DNA of 64,000 bases from NCBI GenBank assembly GCA_026874595.1, contig CM049306.1, forward strand, positions 30,929,519 through 30,993,518, read 5' to 3'. The notes beneath the pieces were generated by a model. That model was not told where the DNA came from. It worked only from the letters and a program-made list of their open reading frames with translations, and did no database searches. The DNA comes from Sipunculus nudus (lineage: Eukaryota; Annelida; Sipuncula; Golfingiida; Sipunculidae). Made by a program: the position numbers and the translations under genes. The number at the start of each line of letters is the position of its first letter. Position 1 is the first letter of the stretch. This document shows positions 1-13,634 of the stretch, in pieces.

Positions 1-2400
1 CTTCTTTGTACAGTTATCTGTTCTTATCCAAATTTCATATTTTTTATGATATGCTGAGTGAGACAGCCTCAGGAAAATTACTTGTCAAAATAGTTAGGCA
101 GTTTATCCAGTTTTTGAAATATGACTTTTTTAGGATATCAAACATATACCCATGTACATTGTAAGGATATAAAAAGGTGCTTTGCTTGTGTGATGTTTCT
201 TTTCTTATTTAGAATTCTCACCCTCTAAATACAATTACCTGCATATTTAAAATTGACAAACATTATTTTCATATTTGAATTATGTTCACATGTATGTTAG
301 TTTACAATATAAATTCAAGTTTGCGCTTTGATATATAAAAAAGAAATTCATTTTCAAGCTATACTTGGAGTAAAAATGAAGGAGACTCCACATACAAAAT
401 ATGTAAAGTTTGGAGTCTGGAACCAGATGCTGTTGTTATAAGCATATAAGTTGTACTGTATGTGCACTTACTGTGTGTGAAAGCCTTAACATTACTGCTA
501 CCAGGATTAATTTTGGACTGGACTTTATCAATGCAATATTGCAAAATGGAAGTGCAATATATAGTTTAACTGTATATATTGCCATACTTTGCTGTAATAT
601 TCTTGGTGTAGAAATATTTTTGGTTAATATATTTTCAATTATTAAATTTATTAATTTATCTAGAAAATAAGAAGATGGAGATCTCATGAATACCTAGAGA
701 TGTGTACTTGTGATTCATTAAGTTATAATTATGTAACAAATATTGAAAAAAGAAACCTATATATTAATTTATATAATATACTGTAGTTGGCCCCATATTG
801 GCAAAGGTTTCAAATTTGCGCAAATCACAAAAAAAACTTCATTAACAAGAAGTCTTCATTGTTGCACAGTTGTGCAGTGACCATACTAATCTCACCTGCT
901 GTTAAGTTTACAGGTGAGTTGTTTAAATAACATTTTACACTCTTCAGTAATTTACTCTTTGCTTGACTGGGACAGGCCAAGCAAATGTTAATTGCTGTCC
1001 AGACATAATTTGGGGATGGATAGAGTGTGACTGGTCATAAATGCAAATAGATAATTAATTGAGAATAGTTATCAGATTATAATAATTTTTATGAATAAAT
1101 TCAAAATTCAATGTCTTGCAAAAAAATCATGAAATTTCAGTTCCACGAATATACAACCTACCACAGTAATCAGTCAAAACAGAAATACAGATAATAATAA
1201 AAAAAATATGAAACAGTACATTAGTTCTTATTTAATAAGAAAGTTGTTTTTGCTACTATTAAGAATGCTTGTTTAAGATGAAGTGACTTGCCATATGTAA
1301 GCTGTTAATAATATAACCACCTATTGCCCTATTGTAAGGAAGAGTGCAATTAATTTCTTGCACAAAAAGGTGTCACTTTGCAGAATATAGTGCAAGATTG
1401 ATGCAATCGTATGGATATGCAGGTAGAAAGTCTCAAGTAAATACATTTATATATCATATATGTAAAATATCTAGCAGCTTTCAGTTTAAGCCTTTCATTA
1501 AGCCCAACTCAGATTTGTGACAAAAAAAAATTACATTTGTAACAGAAACAATTTTTCTACACAAAATATTAGACATGTTTAACAAAAAAAAATAAATATT
1601 TGAAATTTGCATCTAATATGTGAATCAATGCATTGCAATATACCGGTATATGGATAATATCACGCAGCCCTATTTATGAATGGAAAGGCCCTTTAATGGA
1701 TCATTTTGACAGGTTATAATATATATATATATGTATAGGTAATTTGTATCCAAGGAAATCGCATTTAAGATATATTTAGATTGTAAAATTCAAATACAGT
1801 CACAAATACATAAACACCGAGTGTATAAGCAATATTGTTATGTGTTTAATGCATGGAATTGGATGCACTTTCATCAAACAAATAAAAAATGGGGTTTCAT
1901 GAACAGAAAATGTACTAAAAACTCACAGATTATACACTGTCAGACACCATTCCAAAACCATGGAAAATGTCTGTTTATTTGTATATGTGTTCACAGTGCA
2001 AATTAAGTAAATATATATGTTCATAAAGACAAAAAACATTGGCCCATTCATAACATGGTCATTCTCACTGTTTCAGCAGTGAACAGAATAAACAATAATA
2101 ATTAACAGCAAATTACCACAGATTAAGTCATCACAAGTCAGGATTATTATTTCATACACACAGAGTGAAGGAAAAAGTAATTATAGGATTTTAGTCATTA
2201 TTTATATACAGTTGAATTATTTATAAGATGTTTGTTAAGTTTTGGTTTGTATATTTGTGTCAGTCAGTACAGTTTGCTAGAATTACTTTTGTGCATCATT
2301 TCCTGCAATAACCATAAAATGTGATCAAGTACACCCTGCTTGTGATCTGAGGAGTATATTAATAATAAAGTGAAAGCTGCATCATGTTGTGTTGTACTGA
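1..2400. other. AT-rich sequence, no gene seen
   Basis: No reading frame here resembles a known protein and none has convincing exon borders. The short open frames around 410-690 lie in low-complexity AT-rich DNA and overlap on both strands. A CTGTAGTTGGCCCC stretch near 781 resembles the end of the TA-flanked element at 29155, so an eroded relative may start there. Confidence 0.5.
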
Positions 2401-2414
2401 ATTTCCTCTGCCAG

Positions 2415-2640
2415 GGTGGTATGCATTCATCCCTGTTCAAGTGTTTGTTTATAACAAACCTTGCGCAATCATGAACGGAATGTCATTAAATTTTCAGGGC
2501 ATATTGTGAATGGGCCCATGAAGAAAAGATTAGATTTTGGTGTGGATCCAGCACATGATCTGAATCTAGGAGCATCATATGAAATATTCACAAATGTACG
2601 GTCACTTGTGTATGAATGAACCTGGGAATATAGGCCAAAT
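2415..2640. repeat. Dispersed repeat, second copy at 14735-14965
   Basis: The block starting near GCATTCATCCCTGTT, followed by GCAATCATGAA, AAATTTTCAGGGCA, GATTAGATTTT and a ggatCC..GGATC-type stretch, recurs in the same order and orientation at 14735-14965. The two are clearly related but diverged. No coding capacity is seen. Confidence 0.65.
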
Positions 2641-2829
2641 AAGTGATTGGTGTGGGCTTGAATGCAGATTTCTAGTTATGTCCCCCCCCCCCCTTCCAGG
2701 GGAGACATTGTTTTCAGTGCCGTTGACTGTCGACATCAGTCGTCCTCTGTAGGAAATCTCGTAAACACTAACTTTTGAAGGGATGCATATTTTCCTCCAA
2801 AATTTAAAACACATTGTTCATCCAAAAAA

Positions 2830-3410
2830 TTTTGGGCAAACAACCTGGTGAGCGTGACCTTAATCTTCAAGGTCAATTCTGCTGAAATGTAAAATTTTGT
2901 GAACCCCATAACTTTTGAAGTTTTTCACATATTGTCTTCAAATTTGGTACACCAATTGTTCCTACCAAGTTCTCAGACGAGTTTGAAACCTGTTGACCTT
3001 GACCAGGATTTTAAAGGTCAAATCAGCCAAATTAAAGTTATTGTCTTGTGAATGGGATAACTTTTGAAGTGCTTCATAATTTCTTCCAAAATTTTAAACA
3101 TTCATTGTTCCAACCAAAATCTGAGCTCAGGAGTTCGAAAAGCACATGACCTTTACCTTCATCTTCAAGGTCAAATTTGCTGAAATGTTAAGTTTTAGTA
3201 AACCCCATAACTTTTGAAATATTTCACATTTTGTCCTTAAATTTGACTCACCAGTTCTTTCTGCCAAAAGCTTGTTGGAATTTCAAAAAGTGGTAACCTT
3301 GACCTTCAAAGTCAAATCTGATGAAATCTAGAATCTTTGTTTTGAGATAGTACATATATTTCCCCTAAAGTTTTGGGACGGCCCAAAGTGCCCTGCAAGA
3401 ACAAAGCCAT
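2830..3410. repeat. Degenerate tandem repeat, about 150-bp unit
   Basis: Units carry CATAACTTTTGAAGT, then TTCAAATTT, then GACCTTGACC and TCAAGGTCAAAT, and return about every 150 bases at 2905, 3055 and 3205. Units differ at many positions, so the array is old. Confidence 0.6.
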
Positions 3411-3939
3411 TCTAGTTCATACTGCTTTACTGTGGTTGGCTTTTTGTTCATAAGGGTTTCAATTTTGCAATCTTCTGGAAACAGAAATTATCACACACAA
3501 AATCATGTTAATGAATGCCATGCCTCATTTACACAAGTGAGCAGACATTTTCACTGTAGCCTCCTTGAAGTGTCGAAATACTAATCAGTTCCCAAGGCAC
3601 AGATTGATATAATAAAACAATATTAGATCTGTTGCATTATTTATCAACAGTGAATAAGAATTTCTAAATGAGTGGTGATCCCTTTATATCCTTCTCTAAA
3701 CCACGTTTTGGTGTAGTGTGCATATTATATTATAGTGGATATAGTTTGTTAAGGTAACTCCTAAGTAAGAATGCAAAAACAAAAACCCTCATGAAACACT
3801 GAAATGAACTGAAATTTGTGAATGTAACCTCACAAATATAAATTTAGCCAAGCACAGTATTTTACCTCTACAGGGAGGTAATGTTTTTGCCACGGTCATT
3901 TTGTTTGTGAAGAACTATACTCAGAATGTTATTTTGAAA

Positions 3940-4620
3940 AAACAAGGGACACACGGGTCACATCTCTTAAGCTGAATTTTGGAAAATATTAGAAACTGCA
4001 ACATATTTTTATTTCTTTTGGTTTTTATAAGCTTTTGAAAAGCTAAGAGAAAATGGCCCTGCTAAAATGAAACTGTAAATGATAGAATAATGGACATGAG
4101 CTAAAGTATCCGCACTGTGTAATAAATGAAACCTGTGGCCTGAAACCATTTAATGATGCACCAAGGGGCAAAATGGGCCAAGGTAAGTGTTATATAAAAG
4201 TTAAATTTCATAAAAAAATAATGTGTGAAGGTAATTAAGTTTTCTCAATATATGGCAATAGGAGTTATAAATTCATCCCACAAAGTTTGACCAATATTCC
4301 TAATTTCAAGTTTAACAGTGTTATTCACACCTAGGCCTGGCCAACTTTAAGAGATATGAATGAGAAACTACAAAGTATTTACATGTATATCTTCTTAAAT
4401 CTTGTCAGCACTTTCATAAGATCGCAATGTTTTATCACATTTTAATATTAAGATTCAATTCCTGAACATTTTTTCATTAGAAATATCAAAATTGTCCAAG
4501 TCTCAACAAAAAGAATTAATTTAACATTAATATTATAAGATTCATCCTCTTTTTATTCCTGTATATTGAAGGGGTTGGTGGGGGGAAGGGTCTCCGTTGT
4601 TACTGCACATTGCTGAAAAC
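3940..4620 (+). repeat. Direct repeat, left copy (pair of 7417-8075)
   Basis: Begins AACAAGGGACACACGGGTCA and ends near GGTCTCCGTTGTTACTGC. The same sequence, with small differences, occupies 7417-8075 in the same orientation. The AACAAGGGACCCATGGGTCA start is the recurring terminus of the repeat family described at 7417-10945. Confidence 0.75.
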
Positions 4621-5470
4621 AAGGGACCCATGGGACACTGTGCTCGACTGAAGTTGACCTTGAAGGTAAAAATCTAAAACAATATCAAATGAAGATAAAG
4701 TGTAGGAGGAAAATGTAATATAGGCCATGGTTGGTTTATATGAATGGTTTGTATTGATGAGCAAGAAATTATAGCAAATAATATTTTGAGATCTGACCAT
4801 GTGTTTCCTTATAACTGAAGCATGTGAGCAGTTTGTGAACATAAGATGTATATTATTACCATGAACATTGGTTGGCTTTCTATTAAATTGTTTACAGTTC
4901 AGTAGTTTACACAGTTTTGCATTTGTTCAATTAAATCTATTTTTTGTATAATATATTTTATAAAATGTATTTTTTATTTTATGATATGTATACAGTTAAA
5001 ATATAACTAATTAACAACATCAGACAGGGCAAACAAAGCCTGATCTCCAATTCTGCTGAGGCAGGAAAATAATGAACAGATGTTCGTATTAGATCCTCAT
5101 TTTTTTATCACATCAATTTTTTTTATTATAAGTTTAAATTTCTATACATTTCCAATATAACGTATATATCTGAATATAAAAGTTGATTCATATTTCTCAA
5201 TTACATTATCATAAATCTCAATCTTGTCAGATAACACCACATCATGCATACAAATGTTTATTTATTTTTTACCACAAAAATATATCTTTTATATCTGCAA
5301 AACAATAAATATCTAAAAATAATACTTGATTTAGATTTCACAAATTTAAATTGTGTCTTTATCTATCCATAATGTGCTTTATATTTTATAAATTTAAGCA
5401 TACTGATGGGTTAAATTATATTTGTTAAAATCATTTAAAAGAAAACTGATTTCTTTAAAATGCTACATTA
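4621..5470. other. AT-rich sequence, nothing recognised
   Basis: Strongly AT-rich with no repeat pair or gene that I can identify. Small open frames occur but lack family resemblance. Confidence 0.4.
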
Positions 5471-5559
5471 ACACAACATGGCATCTTCTTGATTACACCT
5501 TGAATTACTTTTTTCCAGGATAGTTTTTGTATATTGGAGTGGAAACAGCATTACAACTA

Positions 5560-6500
5560 GAATACAGGTAGTTGACAAGGGACTGCGTGTATCCGCCAAA
5601 ATCAGAGTGGAACGGGTGAAGTGAGGCATGGATTGAGTGGCAAGGGGAAATGGAGTGAAGTGTTGCATATTAGCATGGATATCTGCAGCCGAAATGTGTA
5701 TGTAGGTTGCGCCACCTACCACAAAATCCAGAAAGCTTTCCAAGTTGTATACATATGCAAAATTTAAGGCAGATAAGTCAAACCACTACATGTATATGAG
5801 TGATTTTAGACCGTGGCAGAAATACAGACAGACGCTGTGCAAAAATGGTTGCATGTGGCGCCACCAGTTTTGCCTATGATAAAGAGGTATGTGAGATCTA
5901 TAAACATGCAAAATTTTAGCCCAATCAGTCAAACGGTTCCCGAGATATGAGCTTGGATGTCTGCAGCATAAACTAGAATGTAGGTGGCGCGACCTGTCAT
6001 AAAATCAAGAGAGCTGTCCAAGATGTAGAAACCTGCAAAATTTTAGGCAGTTACATCAAACCACTGCCGAGACATGAGTGATTTTATCCCACGGCAGAAA
6101 AACAGATGGATGCTGTGCAAAAATTGCTGCAGGTGGAGCCACTAGTTTTGCGTATGATTAAGAGTTATATGAGATCTATGCACATGCACAATTTTGGCCC
6201 AATTGGTCAAACGGTTCCGGAGATATGAGCTTGGATGTCTGCAGAGTAAAAAGGAATGTAGGTGGCGCCACCTGTCATAAAATCAAGAAAGCTATCCAGG
6301 ATATATGGGCATGCCAAATTTCAGGTGAATTAGTCTAACCACTGCAGAGATATGAGTGATTTTAACCAAAGGCAGACGAACAGATGGATGGACACTGTGC
6401 AAACATGGTTGCAGATGGCGCTACCATTTTTTGTGTCTGTTATAAAGCTATCCAAGGGCTACATTTGTACAAAATTTTTTTCCTGATCGGTCAAAAGGTT
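5560..6500. repeat. Tandem repeat, about 280-bp unit, three copies
   Basis: GTGCAAAAATGGTTGCATG and its variants occur at about 5837, 6115 and 6396, a period near 280 bases. Each unit contains two GGTGGCGCCACC-like palindromes, a GATATGAGTGATTTTA stretch and a CAGACGGACAG-like stretch. The palindrome is shared with the 3-kb repeat family, so the two are probably related. Confidence 0.7.
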
Positions 6501-6949
6501 CCCGAGATATGTGGGTTTATTTGTCAAAACATGAACAAATGAATGCTGGGCAGAGAGGAAAGGTCAGAGGTCAACGCCAATTGGTAAGGCACCAGTTCAC
6601 ATGTGATCCGATAATTAGTATAAATTTTGGAAAAATCTGTCAAGTAGTCTCAGAGGAGTTCTCCGGCAATGAAAGCGGCGGCAGAACCTGGTCAAAAACA
6701 TAGTACATAGTAACTGCAAAACCTCATTTTGGATACAATGAAGAAGATACAGTGAAAACAATAACAAATACTGCATAACACTTGGTGGGTTTGGTTTGTG
6801 GAGGGGGGGTGGGGATTGGGGTGGTGATATGAGAATAACTGTACACCTGTCACAGCAGGGGATCTCCCCAAGTGACTGTAACAAATCAGAAACTCTGGCA
6901 TAGCTGACTTCTAGTGACCTGGAGTGAGACCCTGCATCTGTAATCTGTA
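6501..6949. other. Non-coding stretch, nothing recognised
   Basis: Contains G-rich runs and small open frames on both strands without a recognisable product. Confidence 0.35.
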
Positions 6950-7410
6950 ATCAAAGCAAATGACTACAATAGAGCTTCAAGAAAAAAATCAATAACTAGC
7001 CTAATTTTCAAGCTTTTATTTTCAAATTTCAGATTTAAACAAGTTAAATACTTATGTTTACATGCTGATTAAGGTACTGATTTTATTTTTATGCTAGTAA
7101 CTTGAATTTACAAAATTCAGATCTAATTTTTGGTAAACAATTGAATCTTAATCAAACATAGTTATATACTTGGGGAAAATAGACTATAGTTTCAAAATTT
7201 TTCATGTTAAGTGAGTAAATATTTTTCCTGATTTTTTTTTACAAAGTCCATTATGTTTGGGCCCATGATGTAAAGAAATTATAATTAACAGACTTAATTT
7301 CTGGCATGTACATAGGAACTACATTGAGGAATATTTATGGTAAATATGAGGAAAAACAGATAAGTGGTTTTGATATTAAGCAGTCCTGAAGTGTTAAAAT
7401 AGGTTTTTAA
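6950..7410 (+). repeat. Direct repeat, left copy (pair of 8345-8830)
   Basis: The stretch AATAACTAGCCTAATTTT followed by AGCTTTTATTTTCA and TTACATGCTG recurs at 8345-8830 with the same order and orientation. Both copies lead into a GAGGAAAAACAGAT block and then TTTTTAATAAAAA. This is the body of the 7417-10945 family. Confidence 0.7.
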
Positions 7411-8128
7411 TAAAAACAAGGGACCCATGGGTCACATCGCTCAGCTGAATTTTGGAAAATATTAGTAACTGAAAAATATTTTTATTTCTTTTGGTTTTTC
7501 ATGTATATTATCATTAGAAAAGCTATGAGAAAATGGCCCTGCTAAAATGAAACTCTGTAAATTATAGAATAATGGACATGAGCTAAACCATTTAGTGATG
7601 CACCAAGGGAACAAATAGGCCTATGGTAAGTGTTATATAAAAGTAACATTTCATAAACAAATAATGTGTGAAGGTAATTAATTTTTAAAAGTTAAATATA
7701 TGGCCATATGAGTTCAAAATTAATCCCACAAAGTTTGACCAATATTCCTAATTTTAATACTAAGTTAACAGTGTTATTCACACCTAGGCCCTGCCAACTT
7801 TAATAGATATGAATAAAATGCTACAAAGTATTTATATCTTCTTAAATCTTGTCAGTTAGCACTTACATTAGATCCTAATATTTTATCACATTTGAATATA
7901 AGGATTAAATTTATGAATTTTTTTTCTTTAAAAAATCAAAATTGTCCAAGTCTCATCAAAAAGAATTAATTTAACATTAAAATTATAAGATTCATCTTGT
8001 TTATTAGTCCTGTGTATTGAAGGGGTGAGTGGGGGGAGCGGTCTCCGTTGTTACTGCTGGTTGCTGAAAAAAATGTTAATTTTAAGATTTATTTAGTTCA
8101 TATTACAGGTCTGTCAACAGAATGGGGT

Positions 8129-8147
8129 GGGGGGGGGGGGGGGGGGG
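8129..8147. repeat. Poly-G run (19 G)
   Basis: Uninterrupted G homopolymer inside repeat DNA. The length should be treated as approximate, because such runs are error-prone. Confidence 0.8.
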
Positions 8148-9588
8148 AGAGAAAAAAAGCTCCCTGTGGTATGGTATTAACTGCAGACAGCCTGATCAAG
8201 CTAAACTCAGTGGAGAGAGGGCTTGCCCTAGTGATGGGATTGCATAACATTATGCCAACAGCCTGGGGAGCATAGAGAGCTGCACTGAATGACCTACAGC
8301 GACCAAAGTGGACTGCTTGACAATGTAAGGGAATACAACAAGAGCCTTCAAAAAAATTCAATAACTAGCCTAATTTTGCAGCTTTTATTTTCACATTTCA
8401 GATTTTAACAGATTAAATCCTTATGTGTACATGCTGTGAAAATTAAATCCACAGTACTAACAGGAAAAAAATGTGCTGTGGCTAAAGTTGGACAAAATTT
8501 AAGATACCAATTTTTTATTTTTGCTAATATTTTAAAATATTTAAAAGATTTTGATCTAATTTTAGGTATACAATTTAATTTTGATTAATTAAAGTTATAT
8601 TACTGGAAAAAAAGTCCTTAGTTTTAACATGTTTTGTGTAAAGTGATCAAATATCTTTCCTGATTTTTTACAAAATTGAGCCCATAACTTTTTTAAATTA
8701 TATAATACAGACCTTATTTCTGATATGTACATAGGAACTATATAGAGGAATATTTATGGTAAATATGAGGAAAAACAGATGAGTGGTTTTGATATTAGGA
8801 AGTCCTGAAGTGTGAAAATAGGTTTTTAATAAAAAAAATTGAGGTTTTTCCTTTATTTCTCAAAGGAACGAAGTCGCAATGACCCAGTTTTTGGCTTGGT
8901 AGGAGATCCTGGGGACATCTAACATTATGCTGAATTTTGGATAGCTAGGTCTTATGGTTTCAAAATGTGCCACATCTACGGACGGATGGCTAGGCGGACG
9001 GACGGATGGCAAGACAGACAGACGGACGATGGACAATGGACCACAACTATAACTCAGATGACTTATAGTCAGCTGAGCTAAAAATGAGGTTTTTCCTTAA
9101 TTACTCAAAGGAACAAAGTCGCAAAAACCCAGTTTTTGGCTTGGTTGGAGATCTAGGGGACATCTAACAATATGCCATGTTTTTGATTCCTAGGTTGTAC
9201 TGTTTCAAAATATGCCACAGCTACAGACGGATGGACTGACGGACATAAATTGGACCACGACTATTGCTCAGATGACTTATAAGTCAGCTGAGCTAAAATT
9301 TAAGGTACTGATTTTATTTTTATGCTAATAACTTAAAAAATTTACAAAATTTAGATCTAATTTTGTGTTAACAATTGAATCTTAATTAAAAATAGTTATA
9401 TACTTGGGAAAATACTCTATTTTCAAAATTTGTCATGTTAAGTGAGTAATATATTTCCTGATGTTTTACAAGGTGCATTATGTTTGGGCCCTTAACTTCA
9501 ACAAATTATGCAATATTGACCTAATAGGAAATGTATTGAAGAATATGCATATTCACTATAATCAAATTCAGATTAGTGTTTTTAGCTC

Positions 9589-10753
9589 AGCTGATTGTAA
9601 GTCATCTAAGCTATAGCGATCACTCTTTGTCGGTCGTTCGTCCGGCTGTCCGGCCTTCTGTACGTTAACAAGGCACAAATCGTAACCACTTGACCTGGAA
9701 TCTTCTGACTTCACATCCAGATCCCTGAAAAGTCTCCTTGAAAACCTAGAATTAAGTCTCTGTTACCCATATTCTTCCAGCTATGGGGCTCCAAAGTACC
9801 CCCCAGAATAATGAAAATTTGAGACAAAAGCTCAAATATCTGAACAACTGCATTGATCACCATGATTCTTTGCATGGATATTGATTATGAAGTGTTTCAT
9901 CAGTTTCTGCAGACTGGTGGAGCCACCTGTATTTTTTTCGATTTTTTTACAAAAAAGGTTCATGAAAAGTCTTCTTGGATACCTGGAATTAGGTCTCTGT
10001 TACCCATATTCTTCCAGCTTTGGGGCTCTGAAGTACCCCCCAGAATAATGAAAAATTTGATACAAAAATTTAAGTATCTGAACAACTAATGCATTGATCA
10101 CCATGATTCTTTGCATGGATATTAATCATGGAGTGTTTCATCAGTTTCTGCAGACTGGTGGCGCTACCTGTATTTTTTCGACTTTTTCTATTTTTTTTTT
10201 ATCTATTTTTGAGGCCTTAAAAGATGCAGTCATCTATTATCAGGACACTAATAGTATCAGCTTGACATAGAATTTTCTTGCTTGACATGCTGGGAGGCCC
10301 ATTAAAAGTCTCCTTGGAAACCTAAAATTAGGTCTCTGTCATCCATATTGTCCAAGCTATGGGGCTCTGAAGTACCCCCCAGAATAGTTGAAAATTTGAT
10401 ACCAAAGTAGGGCACAAATCGTAACCATGGGGCCCAGAATCTTCTAACATCCTGAGACTTCCTCAAAAGTTCTCCCAAGAAACCTGAAATTAGGTCACAG
10501 TGACCTATATTCTCAGAGTTTTGGGGTATGTTTGAGCACCACAGAAATAATGTAAAATACACACAAATTGCCGGATTCCTCATGAAAGACTGGTTTGATT
10601 ATTATCAAATTTGTTGTACTTAAGGGTCTTGATGAAATTTAAGTTAATATGCATGAACAATGATGCCACCTATCATAATTAGTTGTCTGTGCAAGGACAT
10701 ATTATCAACATGTCAGTCGGCTGAGCATCATGACCCATGGGTCACTTGTTGAA
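9589..10753 (-). mobile_element. Nested inverted member of the AGCTCAGCTGA family
   Basis: Runs from AGCTCAGCTGATTGTAAGTC to CATGACCCATGGGTCACTTG, the reverse of the ends of the surrounding element. Inside, a block containing AAGTCTCC, TTAGGTCTCTGT and GAAGTACCCCCCAGAATA occurs three times (about 9733, 9966 and 10305). The flanking sequence resumes the outer element's order, as expected of an insertion. Confidence 0.6.
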
Positions 10754-10949
10754 ATTAGGCAGTCTTGAACTGAAAATGGAGGTTTTTCCTTATATCTCAA
10801 AGGAACAAAGTCTTAGTGACCCAATTTTAAGTAAGGTAGGAGATTTTGGAGACATCTAACTGTATGCAAAATGAGCCCTGTTAACAAACGGACGGACGGC
10901 GGACAAAGGACCCCGACTAAAGCTCAAATGACTTATAGTCAGCTGAGCT

Positions 10950-13172
10950 AAAAACCAGAATTTTAAGAAAATTTGTGGAGGTTAGGTTACATAAAAAATA
11001 ACTCGCCATTAATTAAATTATGAAGGTAATCTGGATCACCACAGTATGGTATGGTTTTTAGTTGAAGGATTCTTTACCATTGTGATACAGGATAATTTGA
11101 GTGATAACATCATTCACCGGCATTAGGAAATATATTTATTCTTTGGTCCTTGTATGCTGGGTTTGTGTATACATGTAATATGCTTTATCACACTCCAATT
11201 AATGATATGAAATTAAACCCATGACGTAGCCCTGTACACCTTTGCCTCTGTATTAAATTCATAGAAGTGATCACACTGCTGGCTTGCTAATTTACACATT
11301 TTACAAAGGATTTACTGTTGATTAAGTTAGTTACATTTTTTGCATCAATTTGGTAGCACAAGATAGTATTGGTAAATGCATACTTGGTGCTAGATATATA
11401 ATTTTTTTGTAAAAATATTTCACTTGAAATTTTAAAATCTTCATTACAACAAAAGCTTTATTTATAGGAGATTTTTTGAATCCTCAGAATATTCTTCATT
11501 ACATGTATATATATGAGTCCAAAGTTATTTAATATATATTTTTAGAACTAAACTGAACCAAGGTATTTTGACAAAAGTAACACCTTAGGTATAAAGAGCG
11601 ACAAGAAATATCATTACTATAGTCTGATACAGTCCAGCAAGGACAAGAACAGGACACCATGATTTTTCTTCAAGCGAACATCAGTAGACAATAGTGATGT
11701 TGTAGGGTCAACCACATCCAAGTCCAGGCCATTTGAATCCAAGTACGATTCCATGGTTCGAGTCCAACTTCTTTGAGTCCAAATCACTTGGAAACCAAGT
11801 TCAAGTCCTCTACAAATCTCCTTTTTAAAAGAATTTTGAAATTGAAATTTACACCCGCATTTACTTGAATTACCTTTGACTCAATGCCGAACTAAAGCTT
11901 GGTACACATATTCTTTTTGTTGGCCTATTGTTGGTGTCTTGTGCAGGTTTACAAGTCTTCATAGTATGTGACAGAGCTTTTTCCTACTGGACTTGAGATG
12001 GACTTGGTCTGATTTCTGGAGTTCTGGTCTCCAAGACAAGAGTACAAATGAGTCCAAGTCCAAGTCCTTAAAAAAAGTCCAAGTCATAAATCACTGGCAG
12101 AAAATGCAATATATTCAGTATGTTTTCAATAAACAAAACACCACAGAAGTCAAACCAGTGTATGAAATGAGTTACTTTATCTAAACATGCAATAACATAT
12201 AGATAATAAGCAGAGTGATAGTGTGTCACTCAAGTCAAGTACTGAATAAATGATAGGCAGGATACAAGCAGCTGTTGAAAAACTTTGGCATAATGACCAC
12301 AATCACATTTATTAATATTTTTATTACTAGCACACTACCAAACCTTCCTTTGGGACAGGTTTTCCATGGGTTTGAGTTTGAACTTTGCCAGGTTTCCAAT
12401 GGACTGAGTTGGAGAGTGGAGACACTGGTGTAATTTCTGATAAATAGCACTGCCAGGGCCCCTTCATATGAGAAAATGTAGAAGATTAACCGACTCATAT
12501 TTATACCTGCCAATGCTTCAGACAATTCTAGACCGTATAATGACATTTCTGACATGTGGCCACATAGGAGTTGCCGGACAACATTTGAGTGCCACCACTT
12601 CATGTCAATTAGGACACAGATTAAATATTATACATGTTCAATTATTGACAGGTATCCAAATAAAAAAAGATGATTAAATTTTCCAACTGCACCCAGGTAC
12701 CATTTTTACATGAATATTTGTGTACAAATTTGTGTATGTTGTACAAACTACACATTTCCTTATCATCTCCACGTGCAGTAAAGATGACAGAACTGATTGA
12801 TGTAGTAAAAGCCTGTCAGCATGTGATAAAGCAATGAAAGAATATGCAAAAAACTATATACATTAACCTCCAGACTATAATATATCACAAACACAATTAT
12901 TTGGTAACTAATCAAGTACTTAAGAATAATGATTGGCCACATAAAACAAAATTGTTCTACGTGGGTGCAGTGCCGAACTTTTCATAAGGTAATTTCTTTT
13001 TGTGAAACAGCACAGAATACCTGTTGCTAGTTGCGGCACTTGCCTTAATCACCTCAATGATTTAATAGATCCATTATCATGGCATATTGACTTAACTTAG
13101 TGTTGTCTGTATGTGCCATTTATATATGAAGCATATTTTATATTCTTCTGCATGTTGGCGAAATTCAACATT
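10950..13172. other. Region 3' of ACY1, no gene supported
   Basis: Contains a GTCCAAGTCC-rich repetitive stretch near 11710-12090. A 122-codon minus-strand frame at 12235-12603 matches no family that I know and may simply be 3' of the ACY1 transcript. Confidence 0.4.
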
Positions 13173-13178
13173 TTTATT
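13173..13178 (-). promoter_or_regulatory. Possible ACY1 poly(A) signal
   Basis: AATAAA on the minus strand about 300 bases after the ACY1 stop codon. The motif is common in AT-rich DNA, so the assignment is tentative. Confidence 0.3.
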
Positions 13179-13481
13179 TTAGAAGAATAATTTTAAAAAA
13201 GCAGAGAAGAAAACAAATTCGCCTGATTGATATATAATTTTTTATCCCTGTCTGTAGAAAGATTTGTTTTAGTGTGGCATAGACAGAAAAATAAGAAGAT
13301 AATTAACACCTTCCCTGTCTTCCATAGGAAAATGGAAGGTGCACTGTGGAAGCTCATGAAAAACAGAAAAACAGTCTATAAGTCTCTTACACCAGTTTGA
13401 ATCCAAATAAAAATTCTGATTATGCTGACCATTGATTGTTAAGGTCTCAATGATGGAAACAAAATTTATAACATCCGCAGT

Positions 13482-13634
13482 TTAAAATTTAGGCACGGAG
13501 GCCAGAGCAGTAATGATGTTACAGTATATTTCAATGCCTTTTAAGAAAATGTCCTCATTCAGGAATTCATTATGATCATGCAACAGGATCGGTGTGTTGT
13601 TCATTGGAGAAAACCCAATGGCAGGATACCCAGC
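13482..13634 (-). CDS. ACY1: ACY1 terminal coding exon 16
   Basis: Encodes [20 protein letters not shown] and onward to the TAA at 13482-13484. It contains metal ligand His377 in LLHDHNE. Confidence 0.96.
   Translation of the reverse strand, partial: AGYPAIGFSPMNNTPILLHDHNEFLNEDIFLKGIEIYCNIITALASVPKF

Larger units (their letters stand above)
7417..10945 (+). mobile_element. Composite non-coding element ending in AGCTCAGCTGA motifs
   Basis: The left end is AACAAGGGACCCATGGGTCA followed by CGCTCAGCTGA. Right-end modules, at about 8865-9080, 9085-9295 and 10775-10945, finish with GACTTATAGTCAGCTGAGCT preceded by runs of CGGACGGACGG. The repeated right ends and an inverted relative at 9589-10753 show nested insertion or local duplication. 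No transposase or reverse transcriptase is visible. Related copies lie at 48672-49689 and around 57220-63123. Class is undetermined; it behaves like a non-autonomous transposon. Confidence 0.6.

Noticed and set aside
12235-12603. 122-codon minus-strand frame downstream of ACY1
   Set aside because: No family resemblance, no exon partners, and it lies in likely 3' flank or UTR of ACY1.
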